A stretch of DNA of 49,310 nt from Methanobacteriota archaeon (GTDB lineage: Archaea; Halobacteriota; Methanomicrobia; Methanomicrobiales; Methanospirillaceae), in NCBI GenBank assembly GCA_029547605.1, contig JAKPPB010000071.1:1-49310 (forward strand), read 5' to 3'. The position numbers and the translations under genes were made by a program. Positions 42,055 through 49,310 of the stretch are shown here, piece after piece. Position 1 is the first letter of the stretch, and each line of letters opens with the position of its first letter. Below the pieces are notes generated by a model. It made no database searches, had not been told where the DNA came from, and worked only from the letters and a program-made list of their open reading frames with translations.

Positions 42055-44385
42055 ATGTACCACTCACACCTGCGCTTTCCTGTTTTCATCCTCATAATCG
42101 CCCTCATTTCCCTGCCTGCATCTTCATTTGCCGCTGATACGTACACCATCAGAGCCACTGCAGGGACAGGTGGGAAGATCTCCCCATCAGGCGATGTGTC
42201 AGTCTTGAAAGGCAGCGACCAGCTCTTCGTGATCGAGCCATTCCAGGGCTACCGGATAGAGAACGTGATGGTGGACCAGAGGTCACTCGGGGCGATCCCC
42301 CTTTACACGTTCAACAAGGTCAATACCAATCATGTCATCTCTGCAACTTTCATGCCGTTGTTCGGTTCGCTGCAGGTTCATTCGAGACCTGGGGGGGCAG
42401 ATGTATATATCGATAATATCTTTTACGGGACAACCGATCCCGGCGGACCAGTGACATTCTCGCGAATCAGTCCCGGCATGCATTCCATCCGCATACTCCT
42501 TGCTGGATTCCAGGAATTCAGGACCGAAGCACAGGTAAACGAGGGACAGACGACGATACTCCCAACCGCAGTGCTTGTCCCTGTTCCGACCTCTCCCACC
42601 ACTACTGTCACCACCACTGTCCCTACCACCTCTCCCACCACTACTGTCACCACCACCGCCCCTACCACCTCTCCCACCACTACTGTCACCACCACTGCCC
42701 CTACCACCTCTCCCACCACTACTGTCACCACCACTGTCCCTACCACCTCTCCCACCACTACTGTCACCACCACTATCCCTACCACCTCTCCCACCACTAC
42801 TGCCACCACCACTGTCCCTACCACCTCTCCCACCACTACTGCCACCACCACTGCCCCTACCACCTCTCCCACAACTACTGCCATTCCCGGAACCCCCACT
42901 ATTATTGTACCAATCTCTGAACAGACCCCACGCCCCAATTTCACGGTCCCGACAACGCCAGACAACGGCACGATGCCTCCTTCCTCACCGATAATTCCAG
43001 GAGTTTTCATTATACTCACAGCGGGTGGCCTGGCAACACTCCTCATCACCAGGGACGTGTTCGCTTCACGCCGCCAGAGCGGGGTTCCTTTCTTCATGCG
43101 CCTCGTGCCCTTTGCACTCTTTGCCATCCCCTGCATCGCGATGGCGGTAGTCCTCCACTGGTACCTCACTTACCCCGCGGAGAGTGGAGGAGGCCTCAAT
43201 CCCGAACTGGTTGCAGTGGCGATGCCCATTGTCATTTACATGATCCTCTCATCGATCGCACTGATGATCGGGGCCATCTTCTCGTGGCCGTTCCGGGGGA
43301 CGCTGAAGGTCCATACCGTGGCAGGGATCATACTGATCTTCCTTGCGTTCATGGGTCTCATCACCGGCGACCCTTCACGGCGGTTCATCACCGGTGTCAT
43401 GCTCCTTGCCGGGATACTCTCCACTCTTGCAGCCCGGTGGCAGGACGAGACATTCCAGGCCGGCCAGGAAGAAGGACGAGGTCCCGCGGAAACGCGCAGT
43501 GGCCCCTCCGAGGGGCAGGCTGAACCCCGCACACCCGCTATTGCCGCAAACGGGATGTTCCCCCAGGAGCTCACCGAGAAGTATCAGGTGATGGAATTTG
43601 TCGGTTCAGGTGGGCTCGCCAGGGTCTACAGGGCAAGAAACCTCCAGTCAGGGCAGGAGGTCGCACTGAAGATACCCCTGCAATCGGACGAGAAAACAGG
43701 CAGATCATTTCTGAAGGAGATCGTGGGGTGGGAAGGACTGAACCATGAGAATATCGTACGGGTGAGCGGGGTCAATATCCTTCCCGTCCCTTACGTCGAG
43801 ATGGAGTATGTCCCAAAGACCCTTGCCGATGTCCACAAGCCCCTCCCGGTCAGATCTGCCGCACGGTTCTGCCGTGACGTAGCGAGGGGCCTCCTCTTTG
43901 CCCATGAAAGGGGGATTATCCACCGGGACATAAAGCCTCATAATATCCTCGTAACGAATGAAGGAGTACCCAAGATCACCGACTGGGGGATGAGCAAGGT
44001 AATGGGGGTCACCGGGATGCCCACCATCACAGGCTTCTCCCTCGCGTATGCTGCCCCCGAGCAGCTGGCACCCCAGACATTCGGAGAGACCGACCAGCGG
44101 ACAGATATCTACCAGATAGGGTGCGTACTGTATGAGTTGCTTACAGGAACGGTCCCCTTCCCAGGCAACGATATGGTTAAGGTCAGTGCACTCATCCTCT
44201 CGGAGGTGCCAAAGCGTCCTTCGATCTTGAATCCCGATGCCCTGCCACTCGACACGATTGTCATGCGCTGCCTTGAGAAGAGGCCCGACGACCGATATCA
44301 GAATGTCCGGGACCTGATTGGGGACCTCGACGCATTCCTCCTTCGCGAAGATACTGAGGACCGCTATCACATTTTCGAGGATTAA
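42055..44385 (+). CDS. Membrane Ser/Thr protein kinase with PEGA sensor and Thr/Pro stalk
   Basis: A 776-aa protein. Signal peptide (MYHSHLRFPVFILIIALISL to ~28); an InlB-like glycine-rich repeat (TGGKISPSGDVSVLKGSD, ~40-95); a PEGA domain (GSLQVHSRPGGADVYIDNI onward, ~103-170); eight 13-residue Thr/Pro repeats (~178-280); about four to five membrane helices (~320-465); and a cytoplasmic Hanks-type kinase (~508-776). Kinase residues are GSGGLARVY (Gly loop), K539 (VALKI), HRDIKPHN (H623-N630), D643 in DWG (not DFG) and AAPEQL. It reads as an outside sensor driving an inside kinase. The upstream HTH-FHA gene is its likely target. The frame is open to 41971; the signal peptide selects ATG 42055. 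Confidence 0.9.
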   Translation: MYHSHLRFPVFILIIALISLPASSFAADTYTIRATAGTGGKISPSGDVSVLKGSDQLFVIEPFQGYRIENVMVDQRSLGAIPLYTFNKVNTNHVISATFMPLFGSLQVHSRPGGADVYIDNIFYGTTDPGGPVTFSRISPGMHSIRILLAGFQEFRTEAQVNEGQTTILPTAVLVPVPTSPTTTVTTTVPTTSPTTTVTTTAPTTSPTTTVTTTAPTTSPTTTVTTTVPTTSPTTTVTTTIPTTSPTTTATTTVPTTSPTTTATTTAPTTSPTTTAIPGTPTIIVPISEQTPRPNFTVPTTPDNGTMPPSSPIIPGVFIILTAGGLATLLITRDVFASRRQSGVPFFMRLVPFALFAIPCIAMAVVLHWYLTYPAESGGGLNPELVAVAMPIVIYMILSSIALMIGAIFSWPFRGTLKVHTVAGIILIFLAFMGLITGDPSRRFITGVMLLAGILSTLAARWQDETFQAGQEEGRGPAETRSGPSEGQAEPRTPAIAANGMFPQELTEKYQVMEFVGSGGLARVYRARNLQSGQEVALKIPLQSDEKTGRSFLKEIVGWEGLNHENIVRVSGVNILPVPYVEMEYVPKTLADVHKPLPVRSAARFCRDVARGLLFAHERGIIHRDIKPHNILVTNEGVPKITDWGMSKVMGVTGMPTITGFSLAYAAPEQLAPQTFGETDQRTDIYQIGCVLYELLTGTVPFPGNDMVKVSALILSEVPKRPSILNPDALPLDTIVMRCLEKRPDDRYQNVRDLIGDLDAFLLREDTEDRYHIFED
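42585..42896 (+). repeat. Eight tandem 39-bp repeats encoding VPTTSPTTTVTTT
   Basis: In-frame repeats of 39 bp inside the kinase gene. Units are nearly identical at DNA level (VPTT/APTT/IPTT SPTTT VTTT/ATTT), with the first and last degenerate. They encode a Thr/Pro stalk of the kind usually O-glycosylated outside the cell. Near-identity suggests recent slippage, so copy number may vary between strains. Confidence 0.85.
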
Positions 44386-45447
44386 CCCACCCAACATCCA
44401 GACCTTTCATAAAACATTCTTCAAGGTCAAGCTATTCCTCATTCATGGGGATATTCTTCAGAGAACATGGAAAGTCCTGTGAAATCCTTAGTTTGGGCAA
44501 TCATGGGATTTCCCGGCCAAAATCCTGGTATTCAACCACATGAATCTTCACAGAGTTCATGCATTGATAAGGGACCCCGGATTTCAATTTAACACACGCA
44601 GTGCCTGACACTCTTCGCAATTCAAGTGCCGAACAGACGTCCCGGGGATGATGAAAAAATGGGTATTCGTGCTCCCTGCAGCGAAAGTTACTGCCGGGAG
44701 CGTGGTCTGCATCTATTGTGAGTGTGCAATTTTTCAGGATCTGGCATGCGCTACAAGTGTCCAATTGCCGATAGGGTGTGATGCTCCAAGGATGTGTGCG
44801 TTCCTCTGACGGTTTGGTGGATGTCATTCGGGGTGGTGTTGCATGCTGTCCCAAGCCTCCTCGCAGGGGACAGCAAGGCACGGGGATTCCTCGGCACGTT
44901 AGGGACGGGCATCGTGCCTCTTCGGTGGACGGGATGAACATGATTCCTTTTACCGCCACATTGAATCCTGTCACCGATCGCCCCTGCTTCGGGGTGGCAA
45001 TCCTCCGGCCTCACTTCCATGCCTCACCACACCACTGTCATTCTGCCTCTCACTTAAATTGGACACATCATGAAAGTGCGAACAAGATTGTGCATGATTC
45101 GATGATTTAACCGCATGGTTCAATAAGAGTATCAGAGGCATTGATCTCCTCAAGGCATGAATCATCATCATAGACCTGATTCACGCCCAAGACACCTGCG
45201 GAGGCGATTCTTTTACCATACTCCTTGATTGAGAACAGACCTGTACTTCTCCCCACAATAATATCGGGACTCGAACGGGGAGTCAATCGCAGGGTGGGAC
45301 CCAGGCAGGGTGTCGCAGGGAGCACCTTCTCTCTCCAAAAGGTGGCATGCTCCCCCCGGATGATGAAGATGTGGTCATGCGTGATTCCTCGCCAACGACA
45401 ATAAATTCTCCTTGCCTGGCCAGGACTGGTATCTGTGTACGCGTGAC
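44386..45447. other. Non-coding region with stacked hairpins
   Basis: 1.06 kb between convergent genes. Hairpins on the plus strand are GCTCCC/GGGAGC (~44669-44702), a perfect 9-bp TGCTGTCCC (44844-44852) / GGGACAGCA (44867-44875), then after one base GGCACG (44877-44882) / CGTGCC (44913-44918), which could stack on it, and CGCCCC (44979-44984) / GGGGTG (44991-44996). The minus strand repeats CCGAAGAGG, also seen in the 13.0-kb array. A short minus-strand frame (45107-45325) has family-like composition but no start signals and may be a gene remnant. Confidence 0.35.
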
Positions 45448-47520
45448 TTACCTCATCATATAGGGACGCGTGGAGAGCGCTCTCCCTACAGCCCTGAATG
45501 CCCCGTCTATCTCACGGTAATTCGGGATATGCCTCTCCCGCAGCACCCGTTCACCGCTCTTCATGCTATCGCCCCCGAGGATGCAACCTATGACCATTTT
45601 GTGGGTATTCTTTGAGAACCTTGCTATCTCCTGGCCAAGGTGGGCAGGGTCGAGAATTGCCGAAGGGACCGCGATCACAACGGCAATGTCCCAGTAGTCC
45701 TGGAACCGGCTGAGTACGTCAAATACCCTTGCATACCGTTCTGCTCCGCCGTCACCTATGATGTCAAGGGGGTTCTCCCTGCTCCACATCGGGGGAAGGA
45801 ACTCATCGAGGGCCTTGATCATCTCCTCGGGGAGGGGCGGGAGGGTGATACCGTACCAGTCCGCGTAATCGGATGCCATCACTGCAAACCCGCCTGCCGT
45901 CGTAATTACAAGGGCCCTGTTCCCTTTCGGGTATCCTTCTGAAGCGAGGAGTTCTGCGACGTCGAAGGCCTCCTGAATGGTATAGACAGGGATGATTCCG
46001 GCCTGGCGGAATGCAGCCTGGTACACCTGATAATTCCCTGCGAGCGACCCGGTGTGCGAGGCGGCCGCTCTCTGGCCTTTGCGTGAAGACCCTGACTTGA
46101 GCGCAATAACCGGCTTTGTTGCTGTAATCTCCTTGACTGTATCGAGGAACTCTCTCCCGCGCCGTATTTCCTCGATGTAAAGGATAATGGCCCGGGTATG
46201 GGGATTGGCTGCAACCACTCGGAGGTATTCAACAAACCCCAGGTCAACCTGGTTTCCCACGCTTATCACCATTGAAAAACCTATGTGTTCAGGAATACTC
46301 CAGTCGACGATAGTCGTGACGACCGCACCACTTTGGGAGATAAAACCGATATGGCCATCCATAGGTGAGACGGGATCAAACGTGGTATTGAGGTTTATAT
46401 GGGGAAGAATGATCCCAAGGCAGTTCGGGCCCACGATGCGCATATTCCCTTCCCTTGCGATCTCCAGGATCTCATTCTCGAGCGCCGCACCTTCATCCCC
46501 ACTCTCACGGAACCCTGATGAGAGGATGATGGCAAGCTTCACGCCTTTCTCCGTACACTGGCGAAGTGCACCAGGGACTCCCGGGGCAGGAATTGCGATG
46601 ACTGCAGCATCCACTTCACCAGGCACTTCCGTGATGCGGGGGTAGGCACGTTTCCCGAGGATCTCCTGACTCTTCGGATTCACAGGATAGACCGCCCCGG
46701 GGAACTGAAGCAGGTTCCGAAGGACCACGTAGCCAATCTTTTGAGGATCTGATGAGGCGCCGATAACGGCAACTGAACCTGGGGAGAAGAGGGCTTCACC
46801 GGGGTAAGGGAGGAGAGCACCTGTCGCTTTCTCCTTTCCATGGGAGAGATACACCCTTGCATCCACCGCGATACAGCCGCGTGTATACAGGATCAGGGGA
46901 TTGATGTCGAATTCATCCCAGTCAGGATCCTTCTCGAAGAGATGCGCAAGTCGCAGGATCGCATCGACGAGGGCTTCCCTGTCAAGAGGGTCCGAACCCC
47001 GGAAACCCCGTATGATCCGGGACCCGCGGATCTCGTCGATCATCTCCTCAACAGTTGCCCTGTCGACTGGAAGCACTCTGATCGACACATCTCGGAGGAG
47101 TTCGACGAGCGTGCCTCCAATGCCGATGGTAATCACCTTCCCGAATGCAGGGTCTGTCCTTCCCCCTACAAGGAGTTCAAGACCTTGAGGATACTGTTTT
47201 GCCACGAGTATTCCAGAGATCTTCGCCCCGGGGATCTTCTCCAGGACCGACCCGGATATTGACTGGAACACATCTCTTGCCTCCTCCACAGAGTGGATAC
47301 CTGTAACAACACCCCCTGCATCGCTCTTGTGCACCACCTGGGCCGAAACCACTTTCATCACCACCGGGAATCCTATCGACCCGGCAATCCTTCCCGCCTC
47401 CTCCGGTGATGTCGCAACACCGTGCTCCGGGACTGGGATCCCTGCCCTCTCGAGGAGTGCCATCCCCTCATGCTCGGGAAGGAGCCGCGGAGTATCATTT
47501 CCTTTCATTTCTTTCTTCAC
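45448..47520 (-). CDS. ADP-forming acyl-CoA synthetase, fused beta-alpha order
   Basis: A 690-aa NDP-forming acetate/acyl-CoA ligase. The ATP-grasp beta part comes first (GFPVVMKVVSAQVVHKSDAG, residues ~45-75; to ~230), and then the alpha part begins with the CoA-binding Rossmann motif SVAVIGASSDPQKIGYVVLR (~250) and holds GPNCLGI and the presumed phospho-His loop AAASHTGSLAG. Many fused archaeal forms are alpha-beta; this is reversed. It makes ATP from acyl-CoA or the reverse. GTG start at 47520 with GAGAGGCGG 7 nt upstream; ATG 47508 is an alternative. Confidence 0.9.
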   Translation of the reverse strand: MKKEMKGNDTPRLLPEHEGMALLERAGIPVPEHGVATSPEEAGRIAGSIGFPVVMKVVSAQVVHKSDAGGVVTGIHSVEEARDVFQSISGSVLEKIPGAKISGILVAKQYPQGLELLVGGRTDPAFGKVITIGIGGTLVELLRDVSIRVLPVDRATVEEMIDEIRGSRIIRGFRGSDPLDREALVDAILRLAHLFEKDPDWDEFDINPLILYTRGCIAVDARVYLSHGKEKATGALLPYPGEALFSPGSVAVIGASSDPQKIGYVVLRNLLQFPGAVYPVNPKSQEILGKRAYPRITEVPGEVDAAVIAIPAPGVPGALRQCTEKGVKLAIILSSGFRESGDEGAALENEILEIAREGNMRIVGPNCLGIILPHINLNTTFDPVSPMDGHIGFISQSGAVVTTIVDWSIPEHIGFSMVISVGNQVDLGFVEYLRVVAANPHTRAIILYIEEIRRGREFLDTVKEITATKPVIALKSGSSRKGQRAAASHTGSLAGNYQVYQAAFRQAGIIPVYTIQEAFDVAELLASEGYPKGNRALVITTAGGFAVMASDYADWYGITLPPLPEEMIKALDEFLPPMWSRENPLDIIGDGGAERYARVFDVLSRFQDYWDIAVVIAVPSAILDPAHLGQEIARFSKNTHKMVIGCILGGDSMKSGERVLRERHIPNYREIDGAFRAVGRALSTRPYMMR

Positions 47521-47580
47521 GCTTGGACCGCCTCTCGTGCAGGGTGAATTCTCTCGTTCTCACCTTTGGCCCGGTAAGTT

Positions 47581-49170
47581 ATGTACGTATCGTCCTGTTT
47601 TCTGGAAGGGATTATCTCCCTGGCAGCAGATTCTTCCTGCATGCCTGAACAGGGTCCGCGAGAGTTCTTGGCGGAATATGCGCAAAATAAGGGAGTATTC
47701 CTCCTCTCTGAAGTCCTTGCCAGGGCAGGCAGTAGAAGTCCTGTCTCCTTGGCGGCAGCCGAACTCTGGCCTCTGTTCACCACCCTTGATCTTGTCGCAG
47801 AGCGTGTCCCAGGCGACATTCGCCTCCTGAAAAAGCCTCCCTCCTCCCAGAGGACTCTCTCCCCCGGCGAATGCCAGAGGCTGGACGCCTTTTTTACGTA
47901 TCCTTCTCTTCCCCTCGAGATCGAGAATTGCATCCGCCAATATATCCATGCAAAGACCGGCAAGGAATGGAATGATCCATACGTCCTGCAGAAAATAAGG
48001 GAGGCTATCGCATCTCAGAAGGACGAATACTGGCGCGAGGGAAAGAAAAAAAGAGTGGTGTACAGGAAAGGGTATGCCGTTCTTGGGTACCTTGCCTACC
48101 AGGCCCCTGTCTTCTTCGTCCAGACTGAGCATCTCATGTATGACCTTGCCCTTGCCGGGCTCCTGAAACAGTCTATGCGGGTGCTCGATCTCGGGTGCGG
48201 TCCCGGTGTTGTTACGCTTGCGATCAATGACTTCCTTCGAAGGATTGGTGGGTGTTCTGCAGATGTGTACGCAATTGAGCAGTCGGAGGAGTTTATCGAG
48301 GCCTACCGATTCCTCGCCAAAAAAACTCTTTCCAGAGGAGATCCTGTCACATTTCATCCACCTGTCAGAGGTGATATCAGCACGGTGCCCCTGCACAACG
48401 TCCCTACGTCACTCGACCTAATTGTATTTCAGAATACGCTGAACGAGATGACCGCGCTCACTCACGAAGAGAGGGGGAAGCTGGTGCAGAGGTATGCAAG
48501 GGCTCTCTCTTCGGACGGCAGCATCCTGATTGTTGAACCGGCCGACATGGTTAATTCGATGGAGTTGAGGCAGGTCGCACACTATGCATCGGCGTCTGGC
48601 CTCTATCTTCATGCCCCATGCCGCTTCCTCTGGAACATCCCCTGTATTCCTCAGCACTGCTGGAGTTTCGTTGAAAAACCTCCGATACTCGCGACAGAAC
48701 TCATGGTAGCTCTGGCATCCGGAGATGAAGGCTACCGCTACCGGAACACCGATATCAAGTACTCGTATGTATTACTCCGAAAGGCACCCCCCCCACCGGT
48801 CGGAGGGCTCCCTCTTTCGCCACGCGGTTATGCCCGGCTCTCCTCACTGTCGCGACACCTGCACAGGAGGATCAATGTTGCAGGGGTGGTTCTGTCAGGA
48901 AACCTTGGCGACCACAGGACATATGTATTCAAAATCTGTGACGGGACCACCGGACAACCAGTCTATGCGATCCTTCCCTCATACCATATCTCTGGGAAGA
49001 ACAACGCGCTTCTTTCAATCTCCTATGGATCTATTGCTGAATTCACGTCCGTTCTGGTCAGGTTCAACCAGAAACACCATGCCTACAACCTGCTGGTCAC
49101 GAGGGAGAGTCAGGTGAAAGAATATACTGGCAGGAGGAGGCCCGCTTCCCGGCGCCAGTCACACCTTTAA
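47581..49170 (+). CDS. Rsm22/METTL17-like SAM-dependent methyltransferase
   Basis: A 529-aa class I methyltransferase with the SAM motif VLDLGCGPGVV (~residue 200), and family-like VQTEHLMYDLALAGLL and FQNTLNEM segments. The C-terminal half carries C347, C355 and C360 in APCRFLWNIPCIPQHCWSF, YSYVLLRK, and C453 in FKICDGTTGQ, which parallels the four [4Fe-4S] cysteines of Rsm22/METTL17, ribosome-assembly proteins. It is divergent from the acyl-CoA ligase across 60 bp. The TAA is directly followed by the right IS copy, so the C-terminus might have been altered by insertion. The start is uncertain (ATG 47581 or 47641). Confidence 0.8.
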   Translation: MYVSSCFLEGIISLAADSSCMPEQGPREFLAEYAQNKGVFLLSEVLARAGSRSPVSLAAAELWPLFTTLDLVAERVPGDIRLLKKPPSSQRTLSPGECQRLDAFFTYPSLPLEIENCIRQYIHAKTGKEWNDPYVLQKIREAIASQKDEYWREGKKKRVVYRKGYAVLGYLAYQAPVFFVQTEHLMYDLALAGLLKQSMRVLDLGCGPGVVTLAINDFLRRIGGCSADVYAIEQSEEFIEAYRFLAKKTLSRGDPVTFHPPVRGDISTVPLHNVPTSLDLIVFQNTLNEMTALTHEERGKLVQRYARALSSDGSILIVEPADMVNSMELRQVAHYASASGLYLHAPCRFLWNIPCIPQHCWSFVEKPPILATELMVALASGDEGYRYRNTDIKYSYVLLRKAPPPPVGGLPLSPRGYARLSSLSRHLHRRINVAGVVLSGNLGDHRTYVFKICDGTTGQPVYAILPSYHISGKNNALLSISYGSIAEFTSVLVRFNQKHHAYNLLVTRESQVKEYTGRRRPASRRQSHL

Positions 49171-49194
49171 TAACCTGACTTCGCCAGAAGAAGG

Positions 49195-49246
49195 ATGAGA
49201 AGGTAACGTTTACAGAATTTCATGACAAAAAACGTAACCTTCTCAT
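49195..49246 (+). promoter_or_regulatory. Hairpin enclosing the transposase start codon (right copy)
   Basis: Arms 49195-49211 and 49230-49246, one mismatch, loop contains the ATG at 49222. Mirror image of the left copy. Confidence 0.5.
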
Positions 49247-49310
49247 TAGGTAATGTAGCGCTGATTGATAAAATTGATGCCCAGACCCAATTTTTCGAAT
49301 CGATCTTAGG
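49222..49310 (+). CDS. Partial transposase-like ORF, N-terminus only (right copy)
   Basis: Identical to the left partial ORF, reading outward to the window end (29 codons plus 2 bases). Together they show that the IS copies flank the contig in inverted orientation, with transposase genes pointing away from the window. Confidence 0.55.
   Translation, partial: MTKNVTFSLGNVALIDKIDAQTQFFESIL

Larger units (their letters stand above)
49171..49310. repeat. Right copy of 140-bp inverted terminal repeat
   Basis: Exact reverse complement of 2-141. The inner edge coincides with the base after the methyltransferase stop (49170/49171). It includes the TAACCTGACTTCGCC start that is likely the IS terminus. 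Confidence 0.85.

Noticed and set aside
42585-42896. CRISPR-like repeats
   Set aside because: The 39-bp units are directly adjacent without spacers and encode a regular protein repeat in frame.
42423-43169. Minus-strand 248-aa Val-rich reading frame
   Set aside because: It is the antisense shadow of the Thr/Pro repeats; no start signals and the plus strand has a full kinase gene.
45250-45290. tRNA-like T-arm (GTTCGAGTC on the minus strand)
   Set aside because: The flanking bases do not form the 5-bp T stem, and no acceptor, D or anticodon arms are present.
45107-45325. 72-aa minus-strand ORF
   Set aside because: Composition is protein-like, but there is no ribosome site, promoter or recognisable family; at most a gene remnant.

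Overview
The window looks like a chromosomal contig from a hydrogenotrophic methanogenic archaeon, most likely order Methanomicrobiales. The reasons are an archaeal A1AO ATP synthase operon in the order H-I-K-E-C-F-A-B-D, a six-gene energy-converting [NiFe] hydrogenase (EchA-F type), an archaeal-type DinB, TATA-like boxes about 25 bp ahead of inferred starts, and Shine-Dalgarno sites matching GGAGGTGATC. The order assignment is inference. I see no rRNA, tRNA or CRISPR array.

Layout. 0-0.14 kb and 49.17-49.31 kb are inverted copies of a 140-bp sequence that reads outward into the first ~30 codons of what looks like a transposase, so the contig is bounded by two copies of one insertion sequence. 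0.3-3.8 kb: an unknown protein, a small secreted protein, a coiled-coil gene overlapping DNA polymerase IV, and an NTF2-like protein. 3.8-11.8 kb: a fused N-carbamoylputrescine amidase/agmatine deiminase, a deacetylase-like hydrolase coupled to a hydantoinase/oxoprolinase-like protein, a propionyl-CoA synthetase that seems to start at ATT, a MntP-like transporter and an unknown protein. 11.8-13.4 kb: a convergent gap with an unexplained array of hairpins phased at exactly 100 bp. 13.4-15.0 kb: a Na+/solute symporter with an unlisted 35-aa partner.

15.3-33.1 kb is an energy island with two complete rotary ATPases. The first (E-DUF2764-A-B-D-I-K) has the gene order of bacterial V-ATPases such as those of Chlamydia and spirochaetes, and its K subunit keeps the Na+-ligand pattern of Enterococcus NtpK. 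The second is the ordinary archaeal A1AO synthase, preceded by two small unlisted ORFs. A tandem universal-stress protein lies between them. 33.0-34.3 kb holds two paralogous unknown genes, followed by the ech operon (34.5-39.5 kb). Ech couples ferredoxin and H2 to the ion gradient that the ATPases use, so 15-39.5 kb can be read as one bioenergetic block.

39.7-41.0 kb: an HD-domain protein and endonuclease V. 41.2-44.4 kb: the best candidate for a little-described system, a winged-helix regulator fused to a phosphothreonine-reading FHA domain, followed 28 bp later by a membrane Ser/Thr kinase with an extracytoplasmic PEGA sensor region and a Thr/Pro repeat stalk. 44.4-45.4 kb: another non-coding stretch with stacked hairpins. 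45.4-49.2 kb: a beta-alpha fused ADP-forming acyl-CoA synthetase and a divergent Rsm22/METTL17-like methyltransferase with four candidate Fe-S cysteines, whose stop codon abuts the right insertion sequence.
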